DNA of 64,000 nt from Pleurotus djamor (taxonomy: Eukaryota; Basidiomycota; Agaricomycetes; Agaricales; Pleurotaceae). The notes under the pieces were generated by a model. That model ran no database searches. It was given only the letters and a program-made list of their open reading frames with translations, and was not told the DNA's origin. The stretch covers positions 1 through 64,000 of the forward strand of contig JAPEVF010000163.1 in NCBI GenBank assembly GCA_029747585.1, in the 5' to 3' direction. The position numbers and the translations under genes are program-made. Below, piece by piece: positions 22,434 through 34,736 of this stretch; the first letter of the stretch is position 1; each line of letters begins with the position of its first letter.

Positions 22434-25400
22434 ATGGATCAATCCATGAACAAAGACCAACCTGTTAGGCGACCTTTACCCGATGTCCCAGTGTCTGCCA
22501 ACGCAGCACCTCAGAGGCCGAATACGCCAGTTCACGGCGCGTCGTCTACCCCAATTCCAGCCAATAGCTTCTATAGTGCAGCCTCTCAGCCGCCGCCTCT
22601 GCCATTGCGACCGAAGAAACCTGGGTCTGCCAATACGTCGGCCAACCTGACGGCATTGCAATCTGCGCCACCTTACACGAGTTATCACAATGATATCGCT
22701 CTAAATGGATTTCGGGAACCCGAGCTGGTGACTGACGACGATAAAATGCCCGAGCTACTCCCCATGCAGGCGATGAACGAATGGGAAACGTCGACTCAGT
22801 GGGACTGGAATGATCCTAATCGTGGCTGGTCCGGGACTGGTGACTGGGCGACGGACGACAATGCAGGATACCGATCGTCCTCTGTGTATACGAAGCCAGT
22901 GGCTATTGATGGATGGGACGCGGAGGAGGAACGTCTTTGGTGGGATCCTGCAGTCAGGGATCAACATCGTCGACCTGGTCCTGGCATACTACCACCGTTA
23001 TTAGCCGAGAAAATGCATAACCCAGATCACACTTTGTACTCTGTGAGTGTCAAGCCGCCGGACTATAAACCTATCGAGACGCCTGCGACGCAAGTTAAAG
23101 CTGACGGTCACGTTGAAACATCCACACCCTCGTCATCACCCCCTNCCCGTTCATCGCTCATCTTCTACGGCTCCCTCTCCCCCACAACCCACAGAGGACG
23201 ATGTACGCACTTCGGTGCCACATCCTAACGCTTATTATTGCCCGAAGGATAACGGATGGGTGATACTACAATGGAAATCGTCTGCGGTCCTTCCCCCTCT
23301 TGCGTCTTCCTTTTCCTGGCCTCATCCTCTCCCTGATCAAGACAGACGTAAAGCAACTGTGTCTTGTCTTCGAGAGCAAGATGGGGGAAACTCAAACAAA
23401 ACCCATCATTTTCATCACTATCCGCGAGCGATTGACTCATTGAAACTCACCCCTCCATTCCGTCACACTCCCTGGCAGGTTGAAGAAAGCATCAAGCAAA
23501 AGCGACGCGCCGCTTCCATTCCTGGCGACATAGACATGAACTCTGTCAACGAATCGGCCGCAGAGGAGTTACCTCCCAATTCGGAGGAAGAAGGGGAACT
23601 ACTGGATCTGTACATGTGCTGTCAATGTTCCCTCTACTGCGTTTCATCCGGCGTCATACCAGGCGTCATACCGCGGAAGTATTTCGAAGAGTTCATTAAA
23701 GAAAAGAAGGCTTCTCCGCCTCCTGGAAAGAGCCCCGAAATATCCATCGGCAACGCGCTAGACACGATCATCATGTAAGTTCTTGATCTGTACGTCACGT
23801 ATACTAGCTCACCGCCCCCTCCAGGGTTATCGAAAATCGCCTTTGGAAGGGCGAGAATCGCATGCTACGAGTTACACGCCCTGGATTTACCACCAAACTA
23901 GGCTGGAGCGCGGTCACGTATGATAACCCCATACCCCCTCCATGACTCCATCTGATCAACCGTTTTCAGAAAGAAGGTTTTTGCTACTCTTGGGTTCATT
24001 GATGAACTACTTCCTGGAGAAGATTCGGAGCCTGCTCTCAGACCACCCGCGACAGACGTCGTGTCACCGCAAGGCAGGGAAAATCGAGCCAAGCTACTCC
24101 GAGCGTGGGTCGAACTTAGCGCATGGGTTGCAATATTTAGACGAATAAATGGTTCGTCCTCGTTCCATCTTTGAACGCCTCCCCAACCTAATGACGGCTC
24201 AGCCCCGGCACTCAAGGATCACCGTTGCTTTGCCTTATCGGTCACGGTCGATAGTGCGAGAGAGATGTATCAGACGGCGATTGGCGCCCATCCTGATCAA
24301 AGTAAGCCATTAAACATCACGACGTTCTAGAACTAACATCGTACCCTCAGTAACGCGGGGAAATATGCCTGATACACTTCAACCTATCATGCAATCCTTG
24401 CCTTGGGATGTTTTGGGCATGACAATGACGTCGTACTCTCCAGGTATGTACCCATCAAGCACTTGACCTATTCATTGTGCTAAGCGTATGTTCAGAGTTA
24501 TTAATGTTCGCGTATTTCGCGCAGTGTCGATGCGATCCCAGCGGTACTGTTACGAGCTTTTCGCAGCTCGCCAAAATCGCCACAATCATGGAGGAGAACC
24601 ACCTTTGCCCGCCTGAACTACAAGACCTGTTTATGAATGAGCGTTCTCAGCGTCAGCGATTCACAGAGTCCGATGTCTTGGAGGCAGCTGGTGCTCTTGG
24701 ATTTGGATCCGATGGCCCGTTGAAAGTGGACTTCGACAACGATATTCCGTCAGAGTTCATCGAGAACGCTTGGAAAGATTGTATACAACGCTCGTGGATC
24801 GATCCTAGGGGTAGCCAAGTGCAGACGGAGGCAACGGAGGCGCTCAGAATATTGGCGGAAGCCAGAGGAGATCAACAACTACATCGACTTTGGGAGGATA
24901 AGAAGGATAGGCTGATGGATCCGGCTAAAGCCTACAGTACAATCGAGGTACCCAACGATGTCGAAGACGCAATGTTGATAACTATCTTTGGGATACGGGT
25001 ACGTTTTCCTCTGACTATCTCGCGTCCGCGCTTTACCAAGTTCACTCAGATTGACGAACAACCTTCCCAAGCGGAGAAAATGCGCGAGGCATTGACTGTC
25101 ATTGCAGAAATACGAGGGAGTGAACGTTTGCGACGCTATCTCGAGACTGGAACTGACCGTAAGCAGTGGCTTGTCCCACCTGCTACGAACCCATGATTAA
25201 CCTTTGTTGCAGCGGGAGAAATCGTGGCCCCTACACGTCCCGACATTCCTAGGGGTTTGAATCAACTGGGAAATACTTGTTATTTGAATTCATTGCTACA
25301 AGTACGCCACTCATGTCCCCTTCCTGCATCGCAACCGCTCACCTTAGTGTTTCAGTATTTCTACACTATTAGAGATCTTCGAGATACTGTCATCCAAATG

Positions 25401-27343
25401 GGTCAATTATACTCGAAGACTCTAGAGGAGGACAAACTGACCGACGATGATCTCAAGCAACATCGCGTTGGTGGTCGGCTTGTGACTCGCCGTGAAGTTT
25501 TCCGCTCCAAGAAATGTTGGTTCGATGGTTGTTTTACGCAAATCAAATTTACTGATTCACAATCCCTCCCAGTTATAAAGCAACTTGCAGACCTGTTTGT
25601 CGACATGGAGTGCAGCGAGACCCCTTCCGTTACACCTACCATTGAACTGGCTAAACTTGCTCTGGTCACTTCGCGTGACGAGGAAGAAGACGAGGCTGAT
25701 AAAGGAGGTACGGAGTCCTCAAACGACACAGACGCGACTTTGGTTGAAGATGGACCTTCTCGTTTCATGTCAGAGCCGCCGCCGCGATCGCCATCGCCGT
25801 CTCCGTCTTCCATACTGGGGAAGCGCACACGGGGAAGCAACACGGCCATGGATGTCGATAGCCCCTCATCATCCTCTACCTCACCGATCGATGCTGATAA
25901 AGAGAGTTTCGTCACTCCGCCTTCACGACGTTCGTCGTCTATCGCTGGCGAAGCTTCGGGTTCCTCTGCAAGATCTCCTGTGGATAGGGATGGGGATGTT
26001 ATGATGGCAGGCCCACCAACTACCTCCGCACTGGCTAACAAGAAATCCGAACCCACTTCAGACTCTACCATGATGTTTGGTAAGCGTTCTAGCACTCTCC
26101 TCAGGCTCGTTTTGTTCACACATGACTAGGAAAACAGCACGACGTCGCTGAGTGCATGGATAACTGTATATTCCAGATCGAGACGGCGCTGCTTAAATTT
26201 GGCGCTTTGAGTGGCCCCCAGGAAGAGAAGACGAGTATCGTCAAGCGGTAAGTTCCGCGTTTGCAAGCCGTTTGATCGCGGGCTGAGGTCCTGAACAGTC
26301 TCTTTTATGGCAAGATGCGCCAGCGTGTTTCCGTTGCGGCTGATGCGCCATCAACAATACATGAAAAGGAGGATCTTTTCTCACATCTTCCTGTCAACGT
26401 TGTACACGATGGTGTCGATATATACGACGGCCTAAGTGGCTACTTTGACGACAGCGTCGAGTTTGAAGGAAAGAAGGCCCGCATGGAAGTCTCTCTCGTT
26501 GAGCTACCGCCACTCTTGCAAATCCAGCTGCAGGTATGCCTCGAGAGGATTACAATGCGACATAGTTCTGACCTGCAACTAGCGAGTTCAATTCAATCGA
26601 GAGACCCTCCAACCTTATAAATCCCAGGCCTATGTGAAGTTCGGCGAGACTATCTACATGGACCGCTTCCTAGAAAGCGCCAACCCACAGAAGAAGTCGC
26701 GCTCAAAGCAAATACAGGGTGAGCTCAACGCATCCAGGGAACGTATCCGAAGTTTGCTATATGAGAATGTTTGTGAATTACCCTTTGTCTACTGATAATT
26801 ATCTGATCGATCCCCCAGAATGGATTGTGCTCTAGCTCTATCGAGAAAACGTCAACGTTCTTATCCGACCTCCAAGCTTCAGGAATACCAGGGATTGATG
26901 ACGAACTTCTACAAGATTTGCGCGACGAACCTGCCATTGTCAATGCAGAGGTAGATGCACTTCGGTCTCGATCGGACATCTTGAAAGACCAACTCGAAGA
27001 CATATGGCGTGATGATACCCAAGTGGCATATGAATTAACATCCGTTTTCATCCATCGCGGGTCTTCACCATCCTGGGGTCATTATTTCTTCTACTCTCGG
27101 CACCTTCCTGATCAACCCGATTGCTGGTTCAAATACAACGATTCAGATGTCACCGAAGTCTCAAAGGACGAGGTCCTGGCAGATACGACCGGCTCAACAG
27201 CCAATCCCTACCTGGTACGCTCTTCCCTTTCCCTCCACACTGCTGCTCATTTCAGTATTCCTTAGCTTGTATTTGCCCGGAAAGGCTCCGAGGTTGTCCA
27301 CACCGTGAAACGTTCGTTTAAACTGAACGAGGATATCTCATGA
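22434..27343 (+). CDS. UBP2: Ubiquitin carboxyl-terminal hydrolase, Ubp2 / USP25-28 type
   Basis: Large deubiquitinase that removes Lys63-linked chains (Ubp2 family). Start 22434 (MDQSMNKDQPVRRPLPDVPV). The N-terminal part is Pro/Ser-rich and Trp-rich, then a CCQCSLYC cluster and a long helical region. The catalytic Cys box is GLNQLGNTCYLNSLLQ (near 25253-25300). After a Ser/Asp-rich insertion comes HDVAECMDN, the QQDVxE-like element. The His box is HRGSSPSWGHYFFYSRH, with WFKYNDSDVTEV and the closing NPYLLVFARK. The stop is TGA 27341-27343. It needs about a dozen short introns. The N at 23145 splits the frame; omitting it joins TPSSSPP to PVHRSSS. All catalytic boxes are present. The transposon lies about 500 bp upstream and could affect its promoter. 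Confidence 0.88.
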
Positions 27344-27555
27344 TGTAGCTATGCCAGTTTAGTCTGCTGCTATTTATCCCTCAAGTCATATTGTTTTGAA
27401 TATCGCATGGATCATGTTTTTTCTCGCTCCGCATCTTTTCTTCCATAGCCGGGTATTCACACCCACATCTAAACTTGGCTCTATTTTCCCTTCACCATGC
27501 ACATTACTCTTTGGACAGCATCCCCTCCATCACTTTGCACTCTGTTCCAGTCACC

Positions 27556-28945
27556 ATGTTGGTTCCTTCTAGTGTAGACGCAATCGCAATCGCAAAGGTC
27601 TGTGGAGGTGCCCCTGATCCTCCTCGTCCAGCTCAAGCGTGCCCCTTGTAGACAGGGGGAGTCGAGGTCATAGAGAAGAGGCGACTTCCATTGGTCACCG
27701 ATCCTGGACATATCATCGTCAAGGTACTCCTCTATACATACATATGAGACGTACTTACGACCTCCCTCCAGGTTCAAGTAAGCTAGACTTCCCTCCTGCT
27801 GTCCTCAACTTTGAGAAGTGACTCGAGCTAGTACTGCGGTGTCAATTTCATAGATACCTACCATCGGCGAGTGTGTTCTCAACGTTTCGAAGCACTCATG
27901 TGACCCGACATATAGGCAAGGCACATTTCCTCTCAAGGGATTCCCTGCCGTCCTAGGGAAAGAAGCAGGGGGAACAATCATCCGGCTGCCGACAGAGGAA
28001 CAAGTCCTCAACAGTCCCGAATACAGAGAACGCAGTTATCTTGTTGGAAACACCGTCGCCGTCGTATGTATTTTGTGGTCTAGTCAGCCTGTCAATCACA
28101 CATCACGTTTATAGGATGTCCTGCCCGCCGGAGCATTTGCTACATACATATCCGTGCCGTGGAAGAATGTCTACCCGCTCCCTTTGTCTGTATCACCGTT
28201 CACTGCCGCAGCTACTCTTGTCCAGGGAATAACAGCCGTCACGTTCTTTGAGGAAGCATACCGTGTCAAACGTGGAGATATCATTCTTATTCACACCGTC
28301 GCGGGTGGGCTGGGCCTTCTTTTCACTCAACTTGCGAAAAGTCGAGGCGCAATCGTGATCGGGACCACCTCTACTTCCGAAAAAGCGAACTTGGCAAGAT
28401 CTTACGGAGCTGATCACGTCTTGCTTTATCCTGTCGACGACGTAGTCAAGAAGGTGCTGGAGATCACTAATGGCGATGGCGTCCACGCCATATTTGACGG
28501 TGTGGGCAAAGATACGTGAGTGTGTTCCCAGTTCTGGCTTTATCATCCTCCTGAGTGGCCCCCTCTCAGATTTGAGAATAATTTCAAGATGGTCAAACGC
28601 AAAGGGACAATCGTGGTGGTCGGCAACGCATCTGGCACGGTTCCTCCATTCCCGATCCTCAAACTTGTCGAGAAGAATGTAACAATACTGAGACCAACGT
28701 ACGTCAATACACCGTTTTGTTCAAGCTGGTGTTGGCTTAGAATGGGTCACAGGATGAACAATTATCTCGTCACGCCCTCGGAAATCCTTCACTATGGGAA
28801 CATGCTCTTTTCTTTGGTTGCTGAAGGTGCTCTCAAGGTAAATGTCACGAAAGAGTATCCCTTCACCGCGGAGGGTGTCCAGCAAGCTCAACAAGACCTC
28901 ACGGGTGGAAAAACTGTTGGGAAGTTAATCATCAAAGTTGATTAA
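27556..28945 (+). CDS. ZTA1: Zeta-crystallin-like NADPH:quinone oxidoreductase
   Basis: Medium-chain reductase that reduces quinones with NADPH, cytosolic. Exons join MLVPSSVDAIAIAK to GGVEVIEKRRLPLVTDPGHI, then YCGVNFIDTYHRR, FPAVLGKEAGGTI, VLPAGAFATYISVPWKNVYP, and the nucleotide-binding core VAGGLGLLFTQLAKSRGAIV (an AxxGGxG-type turn) with GTTSTSEKANLARSYGADHV. The end is GKTVGKLIIKVD at TAA 28943-28945. The YCGVNFIDTY signature is typical of the quinone reductase branch. At least six short introns are needed. It follows UBP2 on the same strand by about 210 bp. The symbol is by family similarity to yeast Zta1. Confidence 0.87.
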
Positions 28946-29002
28946 GGTGTAAGGGCATAATCTACCAGTAGGAGACGACGTGAGCATGCTCGAAGAAATA
29001 TA

Positions 29003-29316
29003 TCAATGACGACGTTGCGCTAGTGTGCAATGGGTGACCGAGAACGGTTTACCTTTGGCCATAACCTCCAGGTCAGAGCCTAAGCGTGGGTGATCGAGAC
29101 GAAGCACGAGCGTAGCGTAAGTTGACAAAGCTTTTTTCGCTGGTAGCGTTCCCAACGAAATGTGGAAGACTGGATCACCATAGGCGGCAGGACCGCTTTC
29201 AAGTTCCAAGTCACTAGGAACGAGCTCAGCCCGGAACGTAGGCGTGGACGCCAGGTGGACCGTCCCGACGTGGCCGTATGCGATAGAAACTTGAGCTAGT
29301 GGCGAAAGACTGATGC
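29003..29316 (-). CDS. Probable 3'-terminal exon of an unidentified gene
   Basis: On the minus strand a frame open from a candidate acceptor (CTCTCAG before 29316) to a stop at 29003-29005 reads ISLSPLAQVSIAYGHVGTV, continues through PSDLELESGPAAYGDPVFHI and RLDHPRLGSDLEVM, and ends LAQRRH. The composition looks like real protein. No family is recognised. Possible upstream exons on the same strand (around 29420-29640 and 29880-29990) could not be joined with confidence. Treat as a hypothetical fragment. Confidence 0.3.
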
Positions 29317-29988
29317 CTGAGAGTCAAGGGCTTGGATCAAAGGAGGAGTTGACTAGCATGAGCCGACGAGGTTACTGAGCCCCGCGCTGATGGACTAGGA
29401 ATAAGCAGAAAGTTTAACGTGCTTTGGTCGACTCCAAGAGGAGTCTTAAGCCCAGGGCCCACGGCAAGGGAGCACGAGGACATAAAGAATGCCCTTCCCC
29501 AGGAAAACTACGTACTAACTCTACCGAGAACACCGAGAGAGGAAAATGGGTGTGCCACAAGGTTCAGACAGGCTGTGAGAATGAATTTCCAGTGTTGGGA
29601 CGGCTGGGCGCGAAGGTGGACTTCTCAAATATGGGACCTGGGTGTTTGAAATCACGGCGGAGGGATCGTCACACGAAAGAGAAGAGACAAAAAGGTGGAA
29701 AACCGAAAAAAGATGGGTGTCGTCGGACGGCCTCAACTCTCAAGCGCTAGGGCTGGCATGGGAATGGAAAGTCTGTTGGTGTCAACGCGCACCAAGGGCA
29801 GCGGGGATCTCAAATGGGGCTCAGAGCAACCGGGAGATGGACGTTCGGACACTCATTGCGGTCTCAACAAGGTGACCACGGGTCCGGAGTGCGGGTCTTC
29901 TTCACGCCATGTACCACGACACGATGAACCTTGAGTTTGAGCGCTCGGGTGCTCAGATCGAACTGTAGAGACTTCGCCGAGCGAGTGC

Positions 29989-30063
29989 GAGAGAGGAAGA
30001 GAGGAGAGGAGAGGAAGAGAGGTGGAGGGGGGAGGTGGGGACGAGGGAGGGGAGAGAGGAAAG
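29989..30063 (+). repeat. GA-rich polypurine tract
   Basis: Roughly 75 bases almost entirely A and G on the plus strand, built of GAGA and GGAGG units. Low-complexity sequence with possible triplex or nucleosome-excluding character; no function is shown. Confidence 0.7.
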
Positions 30064-30799
30064 TGTGCAATCCTTCGAGCCTTTCAAGACGCCCATTTAT
30101 ACCTCTGCTCGCCACTCGAGGTGACTCACTCAAAGCCACTCCAGATCAAAGGAAGCCACACACCTGGGCAACTGCGCGTTGCCTCCTGTGATGGAGTTTT
30201 CCTGAAAGGGAAAGTCTTGAGGCGTCTGAGTGTCATCGAACAATGGGGCAACGAGGCAAGATCGGGATTGATAAGGGCTACGTAGAGCAATGGGCGTTTG
30301 AGTAGCGAGTGAGTCGCCTGTACGACAGCCTGTGGAAGCGGATAGAGGAAGGGTTGAGTTTCAAGGCAATAGGAGGTCATAGGCGTACTGGTAACTGATC
30401 AGGGCATGGGGCAAATGATAGGGTTGCGGTTGTATTCACCCACGGGAGCTTCATAGATGCAAGCGAATGGAAAACACCATACTACGGCTGCGCCATCGGC
30501 ACACCGGGATTTCGAGTCCTCCTGTTTCCATTCTTCAGCATGGGACACGGAAAGTGGGGTTAGATGAGGTAAAAGGCGTACAGTCTCCGTGTCTGAGCCT
30601 CATGTTCGTTCATCTGGTAAGATAGTTGACAGACGACATCAGAAAATTGCCATATCCTCTTCCTTGTACCTGGGCTGAGTGCCTCGCACTCGTATATGTG
30701 ATAAGAGAGCGTCAAAAGTCGAGGGCCACCGAGAGAATGGGGTGCGGAGAGTCGAAGAATGTTGCAGGGAAGAAATCCCCATTATGCGAGGATTAAACG

Positions 30800-30806
30800 T
30801 ATAAAG
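30800..30806 (+). promoter_or_regulatory. Candidate TATA box of the secreted Cys-rich protein
   Basis: TATAAAG lies about 36 bp upstream of the ATG at 30842, a short 5' leader typical of strongly expressed fungal secreted proteins. Confidence 0.45.
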
Positions 30807-30841
30807 CGCCTCCTAGTGGAACGGCGAACAGCAACTCGAAG

Positions 30842-31268
30842 ATGCCCTCTCTCTCAGTCAAATTCGCCCTCTTATTCGCCCTGAGCCTCTTCGCCGCCGC
30901 CCGCGCTGACTGCGACGACCCCGCAAGGCCAATCCAGAAATGCTGCATGAACGTTGCTCAATGGAGCACCAATAGCTATGTTTGGGGAACGATTTGCGGC
31001 TACACACCGGCAGACGGCAGCGAATACATTGGAGGAAGGTGCATCACGATTACCTCTGGATCATGGTGAGTACAACGTGATTTTGGATGAGATTATTCAA
31101 GTCACCGACATGACTTTTAGCCCAAGTGGAACGGTCGCAACCTGTTGTGGAGGAAGCTGGCCAGGTCCTTCGGGTCGTAAGATATTCCCTGTTCTCTATG
31201 GTGTATATGTGCTGATGGCCATCGGTGACGTAGAATGTGCCCTCGGGACCAACTGTGAAGCACCTTAA
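30842..31268 (+). CDS. Small secreted 10-cysteine protein, hydrophobin-like Cys spacing
   Basis: Start 30842 gives a signal peptide (MPSLSVKFALLFALSLFAAA, cleavage probably after ARA). Two introns (near 31068-31120 and 31177-31233) are removed; the first splits a Cys codon TG|C. The mature region is about 80 residues with Cys in the order C, CC, C, C, C, CC, C, C, including DCDD, QKCCMN, TICGY, GRCIT, SCPSG, ATCCGG, QCALG and NCEAP. The C-CC-C-C-CC-C core recalls class I hydrophobins, but there is an extra Cys before the second doublet, and the sequence between cysteines is not typical. Could be a hydrophobin relative or an unrelated secreted protein or effector. The stop is TAA 31266-31268. 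Confidence 0.65.
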
Positions 31269-31514
31269 ACATGCTTCAATGCGACGAGTTGATGGCTATT
31301 CCGTTCGGGTAAGCATCCTTGTTATACACGTAGATAGCGATAGCTTGTGACTGCGTCGATGCCGATTGATTTTCTCCATGGAACCAAGAAAATATATATG
31401 ATGACGGTATGATAGATACAATGGGGAGTACAATACCTGATGAAAGAAAAAATAGCGAGCATTAAACTCGAAAAACGAAGACTTTGAGAACACCACCTTG
31501 ATATAAAGGCCAAA

Positions 31515-33077
31515 CTATCTTCCGAGGTTATTCCTACGCTTCCCACCGCGGTTGACGCGTCTAGCTGACCGCTTGCTCTTACAGTCGTCGCAATGCCACG
31601 AGCCATCAGGTGCCTTGGACAAGCCAACACAGGCCAAATGGAACTGCGGGATTGAACAAGATGAGAAAGTGCGGAAAGGCAAATACAGAACCACATACCC
31701 ATTGTTTATCACAAGATGTATCGTCGCATCCGATCATATCTCCATAGCTTACACCGTTGCATATGCAATATCTCTTGTCATCGGTCTCCCCGTCACCATC
31801 GCCGCCCTCAGCGTCTGCGCCATCGCCTTCTCCCGGGGAACCTTCGTACGCCACATTACGACGCGATGATGGTGGAGGCGTTTGTACGTGACCATTGAGA
31901 CTTGCCGAGAGGTTCATACCAGCCACGGCGTTGATGTTAGGATGTGACATCACGGACTGACTCCGAGCAACGGGCATTCCGGGACCTTCTAACAGTGTTG
32001 CAGGAAGGTGGGCAGGCGACCAATCCTCCATCCGATGGCCATGACCAACAGAGCCCATCCTTCCAGCTCCGTAGTGGTCTGCGTCATTGGGGATATTGTT
32101 GTAGGGAAGTGGAAGAGAAGGATGGTTAGAAGACGACGGGGGAACGTTGTACTCCCGAGCTCTGGGTGGGTGTGAGCCAGACGTATGCTCGAGCTGAGGA
32201 GTGTCTTGGGGAGTCGAGTGGCGATTGTTGACATTCGTGTTTCGCGAACGTTTGTTGTTACTCTGTACACCATTAGTAGGGCGTGCCTGACCATTACTGG
32301 CGGCGCCCCTCGATGGGCCTTGGTTCTGGGGGATCGGGGGAGGGACGTGGGAGGTGACCGAGAGAATTGACTCAGTCGGTGAAGCAGCTCGCTCCGGCCT
32401 AACATCGTATCCGCGTAAATAAAATGGTTTCATGGTATGAGTTCGAAAACGCACCTTCTGCGACCGTTGTTCCGAGGTCGAGCCACTGGGTCTACGACCT
32501 TTTCTTTCCTGGGAGTCCTCGAAGTGGGGTCAAGATCGTCGTCTCTAGCACCCGCGACTCGTCGACGCTTTGTAGGACTGTCATTAGGACCAGATAACAA
32601 CGACCCAACGCCTCCACGTTTGCGCCGCCCATCGGTCATCGAAGCTGGCATATACGAACGAGTCGCAACATGGGGGTAAACCGTGCGTCGGTTCAACATC
32701 GTGGAGTTGAACCTGGGAACCAGCTCTGAGAGGGTTCGTAGGTGGACCGCATGAGACTTGAGGTTATCAGAGGCAATACAAGCCACTCGGATTTTGTCCT
32801 CCCCTCCCAACTTGAGTCTCGAGGCCTCTTCAGCGATCTGGGTAAGGAGGAAGAGCCTTTCCTCCTTGGATATCTTGTTTTCTTCGATGCGAGCGGTCAG
32901 GAGCTGCACATTGTGGGTTATCGAGGACATTGAGGACGAGAGGACCGCATCGAGCTCGCGTAGGTCAGCGAAATTGCGAGACAAGTCGGATGGTAAGGAA
33001 TCAAGAGTATGGGTATACTCTTGAAGGAGAGCGAGGGAGTAAGCAGTGTTAAGACTGGCAGGAGAGGTCCGAGGCAT
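31515..33077 (-). CDS. ING-family PHD-finger protein (Yng2/Pho23-like)
   Basis: Histone H3K4me3 reader of NuA4 or Rpd3-type complexes, nuclear. Start 33077 (MPRTSPASLNTAYSLALLQE). The N-terminal ING domain includes YTHTLDSLPSDLSRNFADLR and a coiled-coil (LLTARIEENKISKEER). A basic middle (KRRRVAGARDD, PRKEKVVDP, NNGRRR) and a Ser/Pro/Asn-rich linker follow. The C-terminal PHD finger is YCICNGVSYGDMIGCDDTSC then WFHLACVGLSKAPDGSWHC and CDDC, giving the C4-H-C3 set; an intron divides it. A Lys/Arg-rich tail (KRSARRVNRGGKRRNN) ends at TAG 31515-31517 and resembles a polybasic region. Which yeast ING protein is the true orthologue is not resolved. Confidence 0.87.
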
Positions 33078-33658
33078 TTTGAGAGCCTCGCAATGACTGT
33101 GGGTGGTGGTCTGGAAGAAAGGACGCGATCATTGCAAAGACCCCCATGGGTTCGCTTGGCAAATTTGGGCGCTTGGGACATACTCATCGACAGGGGTCGC
33201 TTTTTGTTATGGAGGCATGGTCCCATGATAATAGCAGTTATACGAAAACAATAGACGATACACAAGGTTATGCTCTATGATATACGGTATGGATGCGAAT
33301 TGAGGAATGCGGAGGAGAGCGTGATCAACACCAAAGGCCAATTATGAAACGGAAACGGAAGCAAATCCCCACTTCAGTCTTCCGTGAACGGTATCCTTTC
33401 CCCGTACCATGCTACAAAAGACAATGACTTCCCGCCTACTCCGACTCCTACAACAGTGTTGGGTATGATGACAACGTTGGGCGATGCAACGGTGCGAAAT
33501 GGTTATGAATACAGCGAAGCGCCTGGCGCGCAGCGGGCAGAACGACGATGATTGAGAAGACGAATGGTTGCGTGCGTATGTGTGGGTGGGTTTGTTTGAA
33601 CGAGTACGCGATGGGGGTATCCATGCTAATCCAAGGTGCGAAATGCGTCTATCCCTGT

Positions 33659-33880
33659 TCACTTCCGGGAGACGAGCTTCTTCAACGATCCCATCCCGCT
33701 CTGCCCTTGTGCCTGTGCTCCGCCTTGTTGTGGTGATGATGCGCCGAAGGATGCGTACATGTTGTGCATGTCGCGGGGCGACTGGTGGAAGCCGGCGAAG
33801 GCATTAGGCGAGGTCTGACCAGCAGGGAACAGGCCGTATGCGGGGGCAGCGGTGGGGGCAGCGTAGTTGTAGGAAGACAT
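33659..33880 (-). CDS. 73-residue Ala/Gln/Gly-rich protein of unknown function
   Basis: Intronless ORF starting MSSYNYAAPTAAPAYGLFPA and ending GSLKKLVSRK. It has an aromatic and Ala/Pro-rich N-terminus, a central FAGFHQSPRDMHNMYASFG and a Gln/Gly linker. No signal peptide or transmembrane helix. A long GC-moderate leader lies upstream (to about 34200). The sequence looks like a real small conserved protein but I do not recognise the family. Confidence 0.5.
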   Translation of the reverse strand: MSSYNYAAPTAAPAYGLFPAGQTSPNAFAGFHQSPRDMHNMYASFGASSPQQGGAQAQGQSGMGSLKKLVSRK

Positions 33881-34736
33881 GATGGTGGCGATTAAGATGA
33901 TTAAGTGCGACGAGTGGGCGTGAGGGCGATGAATAATAGAATCAATGCAAAGAACGGAAGTGTTTTCGTAGAGAGGTCGTAATTAGAGTGGGGTCGTTGA
34001 TCTGGTTTGGGGGGAAGGAAGACGGGGATAGGGATGGAGAGGATGGGCGCAGATGTATATAACGGTTACAATTCCGTTACAATAAGAAGCCGAGCTCTGG
34101 GCGGTGCAGAGCGTATGGAGTATTGTTCGGGGGTGGGACGAGCAGGTGTATTGTTAGAGAACAATTGAGGGCGAGTGAGAGCGTGTGCGCGTTTTAGACG
34201 GTGTCAGCTGTTGTTGTCCTTGCTCGAAGTCGGTACCAAATGGTTCCTTGACATCTTCCCCTGGGATTGCCAGAGGTTATATAGCCCAGAAGGCAGTATC
34301 TGAGGGCCAGGGTACGCGATGGAAGTTCTCATCGGGGCGTCCGCAAAAACAAGGACAAGTTGGGAGAATACAAGGAATCGCCGGGTTTGGAAGTTGCCTT
34401 GTCTTGGAATGGAAAACGTGGGGTTGATGCCTGCAAGCGCCTCTCCAGCATCGGTTTTGGCATGAAAGGGAACACCGAATGTGGTTAGTCCCTGACATAG
34501 ATTGGGAACAAGATGCAAAGTCCCATGGTCGGCGTCAGGTCGTTGAGGGTCGANTGTCCCCAGCTTCTTCGGGAAATAGATNGGTGGAACGGACGCGTGT
34601 CGTTGTGTGTGTTGTAAGATATCAGAGGGTCTCGAGANAGGTAGTCGCTCGTTTCGGATGAAGGGAGAGTGTATACAACAGCCCAAGAGGGAACTGTTCA
34701 TCGGTTTGAGGTCGCGATCTGACTGGGAGTTGGGGT
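33881..34736. other. Upstream region of the 73-residue gene up to the assembly gap
   Basis: No convincing gene. Isolated ambiguous bases appear from 34554 onward, showing falling assembly quality next to the gap. Confidence 0.4.

Larger units (their letters stand above)
29317..30841. other. Poorly resolved region with a polypurine tract
   Basis: No gene could be built here. It may contain upstream exons of the minus-strand fragment ending at 29003. A strongly purine-rich (GA) tract occupies about 29989-30063. The promoter of the secreted protein at 30842 lies at the right end. Confidence 0.4.
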
